Of a stretch of DNA of 64,000 bases, positions 24,401-32,304 are shown in pieces (the first letter of the stretch is position 1; each line of letters starts with the position of its first letter). Position numbers and translations under genes: made by a program. The DNA is from Myxococcales bacterium UBA1238 (GTDB lineage: Bacteria; Myxococcota_A; Bradymonadia; UBA7976; UBA1532), in contig DBWM01000038.1 in NCBI GenBank assembly GCA_002309015.1, positions 278-64,277 of the forward strand, written 5' to 3'. The notes under the pieces are model-generated. The model did not search any database and had not been told where the DNA came from. It saw only the letters and a program-made list of their open reading frames with translations.

Positions 24401-27400
24401 AAAGCGCAGAGCTCGGCGTAGGCGGCATCGCTCACCAGGAGCAAATCCTTCGGCCTTGCAAAGGGCGCCGTTAAATTGGAGGTCTCAATCCGGATGCGCT
24501 TCTGCAGTTTTAAGGTTTCTGCAAGCGCTTTCAAATCCGAGCCCTCGGTCAGCGAGCAGAAGAGCTGCAGGAGCTTTTGGGAGAGCTCGCCGTCCTTTGC
24601 CATCGCCGCATCCTGATGGGTCTCGAGCAGCTTTTCCAAAAGGGGCCGCTTCTTTTCCTGAAGGCCTGCGGTCTGTGCCAAAAAGAAATCCGAAAGCTTT
24701 TGCGGCAGGCCCTGCGCCGTCCAGTCCGCCCGCAAAAGTTCCAGATCGTTTAAGGGCGTAAACAAGAGCGCCTCGGCCGGTTTCATCTTGCCTGAAGGTG
24801 TTTTGCAAAGATTCATGCGGCAGAGCCTGCGCTTTTGGGGATCGTCGAGCGTTTCGAGCAAGGATTCGATTGCAGCGTAGAGCAGAGGCGCATTTTCGGG
24901 TCCGCCCTTTTTTAAGAGATGCTCGTCGATCAGATCGAGCAGCCGCTGGGGTTGAAGCGGCTTTACGGGATACCCCAAAGAGATAAGCGACTCTGCAAAA
25001 TCGCGCTCGATCAGCGGCAAGGGGAGCCTCAACGATTCGACCTCTTTTGTGGAGTAAGGGGTCAAGAGCGGCAGCAGCTCGCCAAGCGACCCCAGCGCGA
25101 GGGGCATGCGGCCGAGGGTTTCCCAATCGATGTCCTGCATCAGGGTCAAGAGCTGGAGCAACTTCTCTCTGCTGTTCATCCAGAGGGGTTGCTCTGAGAG
25201 TGGCTCGCCCGATCGCGCCTGCAGCTCGATTTGCTGTAAAAGATGCTTCGACTGGGAGGCGAAATGGAACCAGCTGAGGATCGGGGCGTAGCGATCTTTG
25301 GCCTCGAGATCCAACAATTCCGCTTCAAATGCCTGAATCTGCGCCTCAAAAAAGCTTTGCCCCAGGAGCAGTTCCTCTGATCTGCAGAGCGTTCCCAAAC
25401 GGTTCGGCCAGAGTTTTAGGGTTGAAAGCCGGTCGCGCTCTTCCGCATCGGGCAAATAAAGATGCGAACGCCTGCCTTCCAGAAGCCCCGAAAGAAAAAG
25501 CGACGCCATCTCTGGCGATTTTGATGAATGCTCAAAGAGATTGCAGAGGGTGAGCAGGGGCAGGGGAGCAACCGGGAGCCGCTTGAAGAGCTTTGCGCGC
25601 TCCCTCTCATGATCCTCTGCGATCAACCGCAGGCCCGCGCGCCTTGCAAAAGCCCTCATAGGTGGATCGACCCGCGCGATGCGGTCACCTGAAAGCAAAT
25701 CCGAAAGATCGCAGGATTCCTCGAGGGATCCGAAAAGCCCCTCCTCATCCTTCCAGATCGGCGCCTCGATGAGGGCCATTTTTGCCTCGCTGAAGCGCTC
25801 CTCCGACTCTGCATCAGAAAAAATGGTCTGGAGCAACCCCTGCAACCGCTCATCCTGCGCCATCTTTGGCGTAGCCCTTTGAAGCGCCTGCAAAAACTGC
25901 GAAATGACCGGGCAAAGCTTTAAGCCGAGCGCCTCTGCGAGCGCAAAATCCTCAGCGCAAAGCGGAAAAGCCAGCCCAAAATCGCGCAAATACGCCGAAG
26001 CTTCCTCCTCAATGGGCGTAAGATGGGCCAAATGGGGCGGGAGCGCCTTTGAAAGCGGGATCAAAACGCCGCCTTCCCCATGCCAGATCTCCAGATCGCA
26101 GCCACCCACCGCGCTCTTTACGGGATGCGCCTGAAACCAGCCTGCAAGCGTCGAAAAATCGGCCTGAATCAACAACTGATGGAGCGGGTGAGGGGTCAGG
26201 AGCGCCCGGGCGAGCTCGTCTGCATCGAGGATCGCTGCGGAATCTTTGACATGCGCAAACCCCGGGAAGGGCTCGGGAAGGAAAGGCCCCGAAAGGGCGT
26301 TCAACAACTCAGGATCGATCAGGCGATAAGCGGTCTTACCCTCACCTTTGAGCGGCAAAAACCGCCCGTCGCTGCAGGGATAAATCGCAGCTTTCTCCAA
26401 AAGCGCCCGCATTCGGGGCGTCATCTCGGGCAAAAAGGCCTGAAGCGCCCAATGAAGCGCCTCCCATTTGGGATCGGGCGCCCCCCCTGCAAAATCCTCT
26501 GCCTGCGCTTCGAGCGCATTTAAAAGCTGATCGAAGGGGATGATCCGCGCATTGAAGCTTCGGAGAAGCGGCTCGAAGGATCGCTGCAGCGTCTGGTGAA
26601 CGAGGGGCAAATCGAACGAACGGAGCGCCGATTGGAGCGGACCGATGGGCAGAGAGAGGCGATCTTCCCCCTGAAGACGCCCGACGCGCCCCTGCTGATC
26701 CCAAAAGATCGGCTCCGACTTCAAAGGCTCGAGCAGCGAGGGGGGCAAATCCTGCAAAAACCGCCAGATGCGCGGATAACCGAGCGAATCGAACAGCCGC
26801 ATCTTTTCGCTGCCCGTCAGATCCGCGATCACATCCTCGGGCCTCAGGCGCCGCAACCGAAGATGCCTCAAAAGCGGCAGATGCGCTTCGAGAGGGGGCG
26901 CCATCAGCGGCCGCAGGATCGCAAAGTTCTTTAACTCCGGGCCCGCCTCGTACAAATCCTCCGCGCGGTAAAGCCCGCCGTCGGCCGAAGGCAGGAACGC
27001 GCGCGCCAAAAGTTCCCGCTGGATCGCCTCATCCGTTAAAGCCCCAAACGCGCAGAAGAGATCGAGCAGGATCCCCGCGTTCTCGCCCAAAAACGCTTTG
27101 GCCTCGTCGCTTTGCGCCTGCAGGAGCGCATCGAGGATCTTCAGGGCGTCGTCGAACGTGAGGTTCCTCCCCCCAAAAGCCTTGGCAAAGGCGCGCATCC
27201 GCTCCGAAGAAAACGCCCCGCAAATCTCACCCTGCAGCGGATAAGGCGTCTCTTTTAAGAGAGATTTGAGGACGGGCGTCGAAAACCGGGAAGCAAACGG
27301 CTCGCTGACGAACAAGACCTGCTGCAGCGCAAAAAGCTCACCCCGCGCGTTCGGAATGAAGGCAAAGGATTCGAGATCCCTCAAAAAACCCTTCAAAAAT

Positions 27401-28947
27401 GCGCTGTAGGGCGGCTTCAGTTCCGAAGGCAGAGGGCAGAGTTCGAGGAGCGCTGTGCAATCTTCCGGGGATTTTTGAAGCATGCGCCGCGCCAGACGCA
27501 AAAACGCCTGACCTGCTTTCTCCAGGATCATCTGATTCTTTAAAGAATCCTCGATCAATCGCTCGCGGTCTACGGGCAGCTCGAAACGCCCCTGAATCAT
27601 GAAGCGGAATCCGGGCTGCGATGCGATGGGGAGGAAGCTGAAGATCTGAGGCAACCCCTGCGAAAGCCTCTTTGGGCGCTCCCTTTCGTCGATCTCCGCC
27701 GCAACGAAGAGATCCCCCTCGCGCTCCATCAAAAGGCGGTACGTCTTCTCCTGATCGTAAAGGATCGCCTGCTCCTCCGACTTCTGCACCCGCAAATGCC
27801 TTGTTTGCCCGTGAAAGCAGATCGCGATCTCCTGCAAATGGGGCAGCGTCAATAGCACCGCCGAAGGCAGACCGAAGGCTTTCTCCGCGATCTCCTTGGG
27901 TGAAACCCCCGGTTTTAAAGGAAGTTCGATGCGCGTCTTCAGATCCGTCCCTGCGCCCTTTAAAAACGCCGACTGCGGCAGGGGCTTGGGCCGCGAGCGA
28001 TCTGCAATCTCGAACGCCCAGACGTCGCACTGCACCCTGGGCCGATCACAAACCGCATAGATCGCCTTAAACCCCACGCCAAACTGCCCGATCGCGTCGC
28101 CCTCCTTTGTGGTCTGACCCATCTGCAAAAGACCGAGCACGTCGCGCATATCGAGGGGATCGCCGTCATGGAGCATCTCCACCGTCCGATCGATCGACAT
28201 CTGCCAAAAGCGCGCATGGGCGTCGTCGGCATTCTGCAAAAGCTCCGAGATGAAGTGACCCTTGTCGGTGTAAATCTGCTGCGAAAGCAATCGCTCCGCC
28301 TGCGCCTGGGCGATCGTCTTCGGCGCCTCCCATAACTCCGAAAGCATCCGCCGCGAAAACTGCGCCCGCTTCTGAAGGAACGCCGCATTCTCCCGCGCGC
28401 AAAGCCTCTTTAGGGCCGCACCCGTCAAAAAGCAGAGCGCCCTTTCGTCGAGATCCGCGACCGCCCGATCGCCCCTTTGGAGTGCTTCTTCCACCTGCGC
28501 TTCAGCCTGGTTCACCAGCCGCGAAAATCGCCCGGGATCCCCTTTTTTGAGGGCCCGCAGGCAAACCCCGATCGCCTCGCGCCGCTGCAACGGCAAACGC
28601 CACACCGCCTGCTCCAAAAGGCGCGCCAGCATCGGCCAGTTGGGATAAGGCTTCTCGCCGTCGCCCTCCGCCAGCTCCAGAAAGCCCAGAAACGAGACGT
28701 CGCTGAACGCCAAAAGCTGCGACAAAAGCGCCCGCTCCAGCCCCCCGGCCTTCGACTGCGGCAAATCCCTCGCCAAAAGCAGTAGCGCGTGCTGAAGCAG
28801 CGCCTGATCCTTCGACCGCAAGACCTCACCCAAAATCGCGATCGCGCTCTCTTCGGGCGCCTCTTCTGCAAACGCGGCCTCGATCCTCTGGATTTGCGCT
28901 GCAAAATGTTCGGCTTCAAACTCTGATAAGGGCATTTCTTTCATCAT
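21481..28947 (-). CDS. Giant sacsin-type ATPase with a C-terminal transglutaminase-like domain
   Basis: A 2488-residue cytoplasmic-looking protein with no signal peptide or membrane helix. Residues 1-210 are helical. Residues 215-460 form an Hsp90-like (GHKL) ATPase of the sacsin type. The N-box ISELLQNADDA carries Glu235 and Asn239; the HDGDPL segment follows at 260-265 and the glycine-rich lid IGQFGVGFKAIY at 286-297. About 1800 residues of Leu/Arg/Glu-rich helical sequence follow with no other recognisable domain. Near the C-terminus, GRGVCRELNALCCEL, QADHFFALALF and FPIDAST give a transglutaminase-like triad Cys2341, His2377, Asp2396. Sacsins are chaperone-related; the fused domain suggests a cysteine protease or amidase under ATPase control. 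The start at 28947 (MMKEMPLSEF) has only a weak ribosome-binding site. It is a single gene, with no restriction, toxin or phage-defence genes around it. Confidence 0.85.
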   Translation of the reverse strand: MMKEMPLSEFEAEHFAAQIQRIEAAFAEEAPEESAIAILGEVLRSKDQALLQHALLLLARDLPQSKAGGLERALLSQLLAFSDVSFLGFLELAEGDGEKPYPNWPMLARLLEQAVWRLPLQRREAIGVCLRALKKGDPGRFSRLVNQAEAQVEEALQRGDRAVADLDERALCFLTGAALKRLCARENAAFLQKRAQFSRRMLSELWEAPKTIAQAQAERLLSQQIYTDKGHFISELLQNADDAHARFWQMSIDRTVEMLHDGDPLDMRDVLGLLQMGQTTKEGDAIGQFGVGFKAIYAVCDRPRVQCDVWAFEIADRSRPKPLPQSAFLKGAGTDLKTRIELPLKPGVSPKEIAEKAFGLPSAVLLTLPHLQEIAICFHGQTRHLRVQKSEEQAILYDQEKTYRLLMEREGDLFVAAEIDERERPKRLSQGLPQIFSFLPIASQPGFRFMIQGRFELPVDRERLIEDSLKNQMILEKAGQAFLRLARRMLQKSPEDCTALLELCPLPSELKPPYSAFLKGFLRDLESFAFIPNARGELFALQQVLFVSEPFASRFSTPVLKSLLKETPYPLQGEICGAFSSERMRAFAKAFGGRNLTFDDALKILDALLQAQSDEAKAFLGENAGILLDLFCAFGALTDEAIQRELLARAFLPSADGGLYRAEDLYEAGPELKNFAILRPLMAPPLEAHLPLLRHLRLRRLRPEDVIADLTGSEKMRLFDSLGYPRIWRFLQDLPPSLLEPLKSEPIFWDQQGRVGRLQGEDRLSLPIGPLQSALRSFDLPLVHQTLQRSFEPLLRSFNARIIPFDQLLNALEAQAEDFAGGAPDPKWEALHWALQAFLPEMTPRMRALLEKAAIYPCSDGRFLPLKGEGKTAYRLIDPELLNALSGPFLPEPFPGFAHVKDSAAILDADELARALLTPHPLHQLLIQADFSTLAGWFQAHPVKSAVGGCDLEIWHGEGGVLIPLSKALPPHLAHLTPIEEEASAYLRDFGLAFPLCAEDFALAEALGLKLCPVISQFLQALQRATPKMAQDERLQGLLQTIFSDAESEERFSEAKMALIEAPIWKDEEGLFGSLEESCDLSDLLSGDRIARVDPPMRAFARRAGLRLIAEDHERERAKLFKRLPVAPLPLLTLCNLFEHSSKSPEMASLFLSGLLEGRRSHLYLPDAEERDRLSTLKLWPNRLGTLCRSEELLLGQSFFEAQIQAFEAELLDLEAKDRYAPILSWFHFASQSKHLLQQIELQARSGEPLSEQPLWMNSREKLLQLLTLMQDIDWETLGRMPLALGSLGELLPLLTPYSTKEVESLRLPLPLIERDFAESLISLGYPVKPLQPQRLLDLIDEHLLKKGGPENAPLLYAAIESLLETLDDPQKRRLCRMNLCKTPSGKMKPAEALLFTPLNDLELLRADWTAQGLPQKLSDFFLAQTAGLQEKKRPLLEKLLETHQDAAMAKDGELSQKLLQLFCSLTEGSDLKALAETLKLQKRIRIETSNLTAPFARPKDLLLVSDAAYAELCAFCDPPLRVSPRYAGMEALLLAAGCRTSLPSEQLQALLDAQAQNARSQKPDEDDDKPLLLSRALLKALAAEPALRQKLRLDQVRWIPNAKNQLFAPGSLYAPGPILRALGMSEDLYCPAPAFWSAYVSLFEKTALPFLTDRDLPADLLVRQLSDQMPASDLQLQFLEQKLLQGEKPQALRSALLTKRVLKGKDGRCHSFETLFTALPEALQSGPFSLFESADRYPKLAQALQMTGEIPSEKLRMALESMAVFEKPSFGFDYRAFVSKPEAAAFADCAIDLLLKRGETLPQPFALPTVGGKTVTSSSDSKLYLPCSGLTEAALKANPELSFPECRQADASMVESLLMLRGVKEIASYWHPQTLLLGDLTDETPALLEMTKALTDMGLLCSDDPRSASDDSILMRLKRAYPKEDPQKIDATRILFVSAIAERGLLLKQKLERPLVLAVQDRTLYLTPEAASPERLSEAILTFITSAPSADFAQVLTALLQCRKKEAMAVYLDAKGIPKTETQPIQKEAPQPKPSTEQVERLDRSLKMEIEPILRQKRDEGSLLKKLFSWIQGDEPKPESTAVSLNETPKPSEEPSPEFDRNWFKPQEDVGPQQESNKRWVEDRDRASNYGVVFSPSRLPRPYLYAPMTVVSHYMPALELWVPQKLDPSWFKPKAQGRSLVRCTARLDPGLNQLPMPLYSALSHIEIIGSAQKLEGQAGQILLKSRSDIEVHYDLSLCDLPEFESAVPATCEEMIQKTVPDSELPEECLDLVQSVLELPAMERALQIEAFIRQNYVYDPSYLEDDALARALKKRASRAKNPQIAMLHAGRDQKHLGRGVCRELNALCCELIRRSGIACAVSTGWLFADGSIGQADHFFALALFETRQGKRFFPIDASTTAEGRPLHPRQRPLNLKSPKTSSQQILPKEPAWLTSKKLPQKQPIRELMVLMRQTGAASGLNDAELRKRCAMLLNQLEFKDALSALLKR

Positions 28948-29296
28948 GACGGTTCACAACGGCGATGGATCGTGAGAAATCTGCGGTGCTTTTTGCGTCT
29001 GCGGCCTGCATTGGGGATGCGCCCGGAGCGGATTTCGCGCTGAAGGCTGACGGGAACGATTCCGGCGTTTTCAACAACCTCCCGGGGCTCAAATCCGGGC
29101 TGCCCGCTTCACGGGATTCCGGAACCGGGGCTGACGCCGGTTTTTTTCTTGCGGGCGACTTGCGGTCTTTGCCTTTTTGGACTCAATTTCAAGGCTCAGC
29201 GTTTCGATTGCACGAAATGACTGCAAAAAGGGTGAAACTTGAGGCTTGATGTGCGAAACTGTAAACAGCATTCTGCTTTGTGCGGGAGGACGGGCG
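28948..29296. other. Divergent region between the sacsin-like gene and the pilus operon
   Basis: 349 bp. A 94-codon plus-strand frame (28965-29249) lacks a ribosome-binding site and any recognisable feature, so I do not call it. A terminator-like hairpin sits in the middle (separate entry). Promoters for both neighbours should lie here. Confidence 0.5.
29123..29147 (+). terminator. Terminator-like hairpin upstream of the pilus operon
   Basis: Arms AACCGG (29123-29128) and CCGGTT (29137-29142) overlap a run of seven T residues (29141-29147). No plus-strand gene lies before it, so it may end an unseen leader or small RNA, or act as an attenuator about 150 bp before the first pilin gene. Confidence 0.45.
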
Positions 29297-29896
29297 ATGC
29301 GGAAGCGCGCGAGCGGCTTTACGCTGATTGAGATGATGACCACCGTTACGCTGATCGGTCTTTTGAGCGTCATGGCTTATCCTGTGGTCACTTCGTTTAC
29401 GGGCGGCGCGACTCTGGAAGCGACCACCCGGCTGGTCAACAGTTTCCACCGCGCCATCGATCACGGGACCCGAAGGAACCGCGCTGTCGTGATGCTTCTG
29501 GACGAACTGAACCCTGCAGCCCCCGAAGGTTTGCTCAAATTGTACGAATTGCCCGAGTCCCATTGCCGCAACGCCAAAAACTACGCCACGGCGGGCCGCG
29601 TCTTTTCGGAAGTGCCCTTCGGCAAAACCCCCATGCCCGAGAAATTCAGCGGCATGCGCATCGATCAGGAGGGATTGACGGGCTGGAGCGTGGACGGCGC
29701 CGCCGCATCTGCCGACGATTTGATCCTCTGCGTGACCCCATCGGGCGCCTTTAACCGCCTTCAGGGCACTCAGGTTGCACCCGTCGCGGGCCGACTGCAG
29801 GTTAAGATACAACATTTTGCAAACGACAAACCTCATGGCCCCGCGCGCGCGGTCGAAGTGACCTATGGCGGCGGCGCCCGTCTGGTGATGGAGTGA
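29297..29896 (+). CDS. FimT/GspH-like minor pseudopilin
   Basis: A 199-residue prepilin. The start at 29297 (MRKRASGFTLIEMM) has GGGAGGA placed correctly; upstream in-frame starts do not give a prepilin leader. The type III signal G|FTLIEMMTTVTLIGLLSVMA has the prepilin-peptidase glycine, Phe+1 and Glu+5, followed by the hydrophobic helix. The rest is a beta-rich globular domain. It is the first gene of a five-gene type IV pilus accessory operon, and its stop overlaps the next gene's start region. Confidence 0.88.
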   Translation: MRKRASGFTLIEMMTTVTLIGLLSVMAYPVVTSFTGGATLEATTRLVNSFHRAIDHGTRRNRAVVMLLDELNPAAPEGLLKLYELPESHCRNAKNYATAGRVFSEVPFGKTPMPEKFSGMRIDQEGLTGWSVDGAAASADDLILCVTPSGAFNRLQGTQVAPVAGRLQVKIQHFANDKPHGPARAVEVTYGGGARLVME

Positions 29897-29898
29897 CG

Positions 29899-30465
29899 AT
29901 GCGACCTCTCTCCCTTCGGCGATCGGCCTCAGGCTTTACGCTGATTGAAATGCTCGCGGCGGTGGTCATCTCTGCGGTGGGGTTTGCGGCCATCTTCACG
30001 CTGCAAATTCGCAACCTTCACGGGAATCAGGAAGCCCGCGAGCTCGCATGGGCCGTGAATCTGGGTGAACAATATGCCGCCGAGCTCCGGCTCGACGCCT
30101 TTGCCTGGACGGGCAGTCTCCCCGAAGCGCTCAACCGCACCGACGGGCAATGGTACGCATTGACCCCGCAACCCGTCGATCACAACGGCCTGCCTTACGC
30201 AGACGACAGCGAGATCGCTTCGAGATACCACCGACAACATTATTGCGTGCATTATCGCATTCTGAATCCCGGGGCGCCCTGGGGCGATCAGCGGCTCGCA
30301 CAAATCCGCGTGGTCTGGCCCAGGCATTCTCAGGATGCGGCGACTTTGACTTCGGGGACCGCCGGCAACCTTTGTACCGACGCCGTCGCTGCGACCTTTA
30401 CGCCTGCCCCCGCAGACTGGCGCACGATCACGCTTCCTGTGGCCCTGCGCCGCTATGCTGACTGA
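29899..30465 (+). CDS. pilV: PilV/GspI-like minor pilin
   Basis: A 188-residue prepilin with the cleavage site SASG|FTLIEMLAAVVISAVG (Glu+5 present) and a downstream Trp/Asp-rich globular part. A GTG at 29893 is possible, but GGAG (29890-29893) fits the ATG at 29899. Position two in the operon and the AVVISAVGFAAIF helix support a PilV-type assignment. Minor pilins of this set prime pilus assembly and sit at the tip. Confidence 0.8.
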   Translation: MRPLSLRRSASGFTLIEMLAAVVISAVGFAAIFTLQIRNLHGNQEARELAWAVNLGEQYAAELRLDAFAWTGSLPEALNRTDGQWYALTPQPVDHNGLPYADDSEIASRYHRQHYCVHYRILNPGAPWGDQRLAQIRVVWPRHSQDAATLTSGTAGNLCTDAVAATFTPAPADWRTITLPVALRRYAD

Positions 30466-30477
30466 AAGAGGAGGCTC

Positions 30478-31653
30478 ATGAATCGCTTTCAACGCGCACG
30501 CGCCTGCGGCTTTACGCTGATCGAACTGATGCTTGCGGTTGTCGGCGTCAGCGTGGTCCTGGGCGCCGTCTATCTGAGCTATCGTTCGAGCGCCGCACAA
30601 TATTACCAGCAGGAACAGGAGCGAGCGATCCAGGACGCCTTGCGCCTTGCGGGCGAGCATCTGAAAAACGACCTGCGGAATGTGGGGCGGCTGACGGTGG
30701 CGAACGGAACCATGGATGCGCAATACCGCGATGTGGGCCTCTGCCGCACAACCGTCGTCCCTTCCGCCATCGAACTGATCGAAAACGACAACAGCGGCCT
30801 CCCGCTCAATATGACCTCGTCTCCCAACAGTCTGGTGCCCGATCGCCTGCGCCTGATGGTCGACGACTCCAACGCGATTCCGCTCATCACCTCCCGCGTG
30901 ATGGGGAGCTCGGTTTACATTGCGCCCCAGGATCAGGAGCCCTCGCAGGAAGCCAAAACGCTGTTGACGGATGCTGAAAAGAACCGGTTTCTCGCCATGT
31001 ATAAAGCGGGCTCGTTCCTTTACCTGGTCGATCCCGTCGGCCGCAAATCCGACCTCGTCCCCATCAAATCCGTGCAAATCCTGACGGGTGAGCCGGTCAT
31101 CGAATTGTCGCAGCCCACCTGCCTCAACGTATCGCAATGCGACGGTTCCTGCCGCGTCAACCCCGTGCGCCTTGTGGAATACGCGGTGGTCGCCGATGCA
31201 AACGATGCCAGCCGTACTTCCCTGGTCAAACGCTCGCTGCATGCAGAAACCCTTCAACCTCTGCCGAATTCTGAAGTGATCCTGGCCGACTACGTGGTCA
31301 ACCTTCAGGTTTATGGCGAGTACGACTCGCGCGCTGTGGGCGCCCTCAACAGCAATTTGCTCATCGATACCAATCCCGCCGACGATTTGGGCAACTGGCC
31401 CGGCGCCACGCAGGAATCCAGCGTGATGAACCAGCGGCCCGAACGCCTGCGCGCCTTAAATGTGCTGCTCGCTGTGCGCAGTTCCCGCGAAGATCCCCGC
31501 TTTCAGGTTACGAGCGACCGCAATGCCACCAACCGCGTCCCCGGCGACCGCATATGGTACGATTTGGACGGTCAGCTGTCGACGGGACTGGCTCGGGTTG
31601 TGGCCGTTTTATCGCGGGTTGAAACCCCTAACCTATATCGAGGCATGCATTGA
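30478..31653 (+). CDS. pilW: PilW-like minor pilin
   Basis: A 391-residue prepilin. The site ARACG|FTLIELMLAVVGVSVVL (Glu+5) is followed by a long helix (YYQQEQERAIQDALRLAGEHL) and a large globular domain. The size and third position in the operon match PilW. GAGG precedes the ATG by four bases. The stop TGA overlaps the ATG of the PilX-like gene (TGATG). Confidence 0.83.
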   Translation: MNRFQRARACGFTLIELMLAVVGVSVVLGAVYLSYRSSAAQYYQQEQERAIQDALRLAGEHLKNDLRNVGRLTVANGTMDAQYRDVGLCRTTVVPSAIELIENDNSGLPLNMTSSPNSLVPDRLRLMVDDSNAIPLITSRVMGSSVYIAPQDQEPSQEAKTLLTDAEKNRFLAMYKAGSFLYLVDPVGRKSDLVPIKSVQILTGEPVIELSQPTCLNVSQCDGSCRVNPVRLVEYAVVADANDASRTSLVKRSLHAETLQPLPNSEVILADYVVNLQVYGEYDSRAVGALNSNLLIDTNPADDLGNWPGATQESSVMNQRPERLRALNVLLAVRSSREDPRFQVTSDRNATNRVPGDRIWYDLDGQLSTGLARVVAVLSRVETPNLYRGMH

Positions 31654-32294
31654 TGCGCTTAAGCTTGCGACGAGGTTTGCGCCCAAAGCAACGGGGAAGC
31701 GTGCTGGTCATCGCCATTCTGGTGATCACCGCGATTCTGAGTCTGGGCATCTTATCGATGCATTCCACGCGATCCAGCGTGGATCATGCGGGCAATCTGC
31801 GATCGGCGCATCAGGCGCGGGCGGTGGCGGAGCTCGGTCTTTACCACGCGATGACGGTGATGCAGCAGCGCGGGCAGAGTTTGCTTCAAACCCTGAGAAC
31901 CACCCCGGATTCCACCATCGAGATCGAGAGCACGGGCCGCATTCTGGTGCGCAACGCCGACGGCACGGAAGGCCCCTCCATTTCGATGGATCCGCCCGAT
32001 TTTTTGGAGCATTCGCCTTTGGGCAGTTACAAGGCGGTGCCCAGCTATCGCGTGGTGGTGGATGGATTTCACGTGGTGCCTGTGCGCGCGGGCAGCGAGG
32101 CGGGGGAGCTTCGGCGTTCGGGCGAAATTTATTGCCACATGGATTTTACGGCGACCGGTTACATCGATTCGGTCGCGCTCCCAACGGCGGAGCAATGGGC
32201 GACTTCGACCAGCCAGGATCGGGGGGCAGCCTATATTTTGAAAGCAGCGGCTTCACTGGGACCTTTTGTGACCAACGGTTGCCGCCGTCTGTAA
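31653..32294 (+). CDS. pilX: PilX-like protein
   Basis: A 213-residue membrane-anchored protein. MRLSLRRGLRPKQRG is followed by SVLVIAILVITAILSLGIL and then the PilX-type segment ARAVAELGLYHAM. As in other PilX proteins the helix begins RGSVLVIAILV rather than FTLIE, so there is no Phe+1/Glu+5 pair. It starts at the TGATG overlap with the PilW-like gene. It sits directly before PilY1, the usual order, and probably helps place PilY1 at the pilus tip. Confidence 0.8.
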   Translation: MRLSLRRGLRPKQRGSVLVIAILVITAILSLGILSMHSTRSSVDHAGNLRSAHQARAVAELGLYHAMTVMQQRGQSLLQTLRTTPDSTIEIESTGRILVRNADGTEGPSISMDPPDFLEHSPLGSYKAVPSYRVVVDGFHVVPVRAGSEAGELRRSGEIYCHMDFTATGYIDSVALPTAEQWATSTSQDRGAAYILKAAASLGPFVTNGCRRL

Positions 32295-32304
32295 GAGGTA
32301 CAAC

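Noticed and set aside
21481..28947. Part of a phage-defence island
   Set aside because: The neighbours are a DUF6261-like gene and a pilus operon; there is no restriction, methylase, toxin, integrase or phage gene nearby, so defence is only one possibility for the fusion itself.
28965..29249. 94-codon plus-strand frame before the pilus operon
   Set aside because: No ribosome-binding site, no recognised domain, and a terminator-like hairpin inside it.
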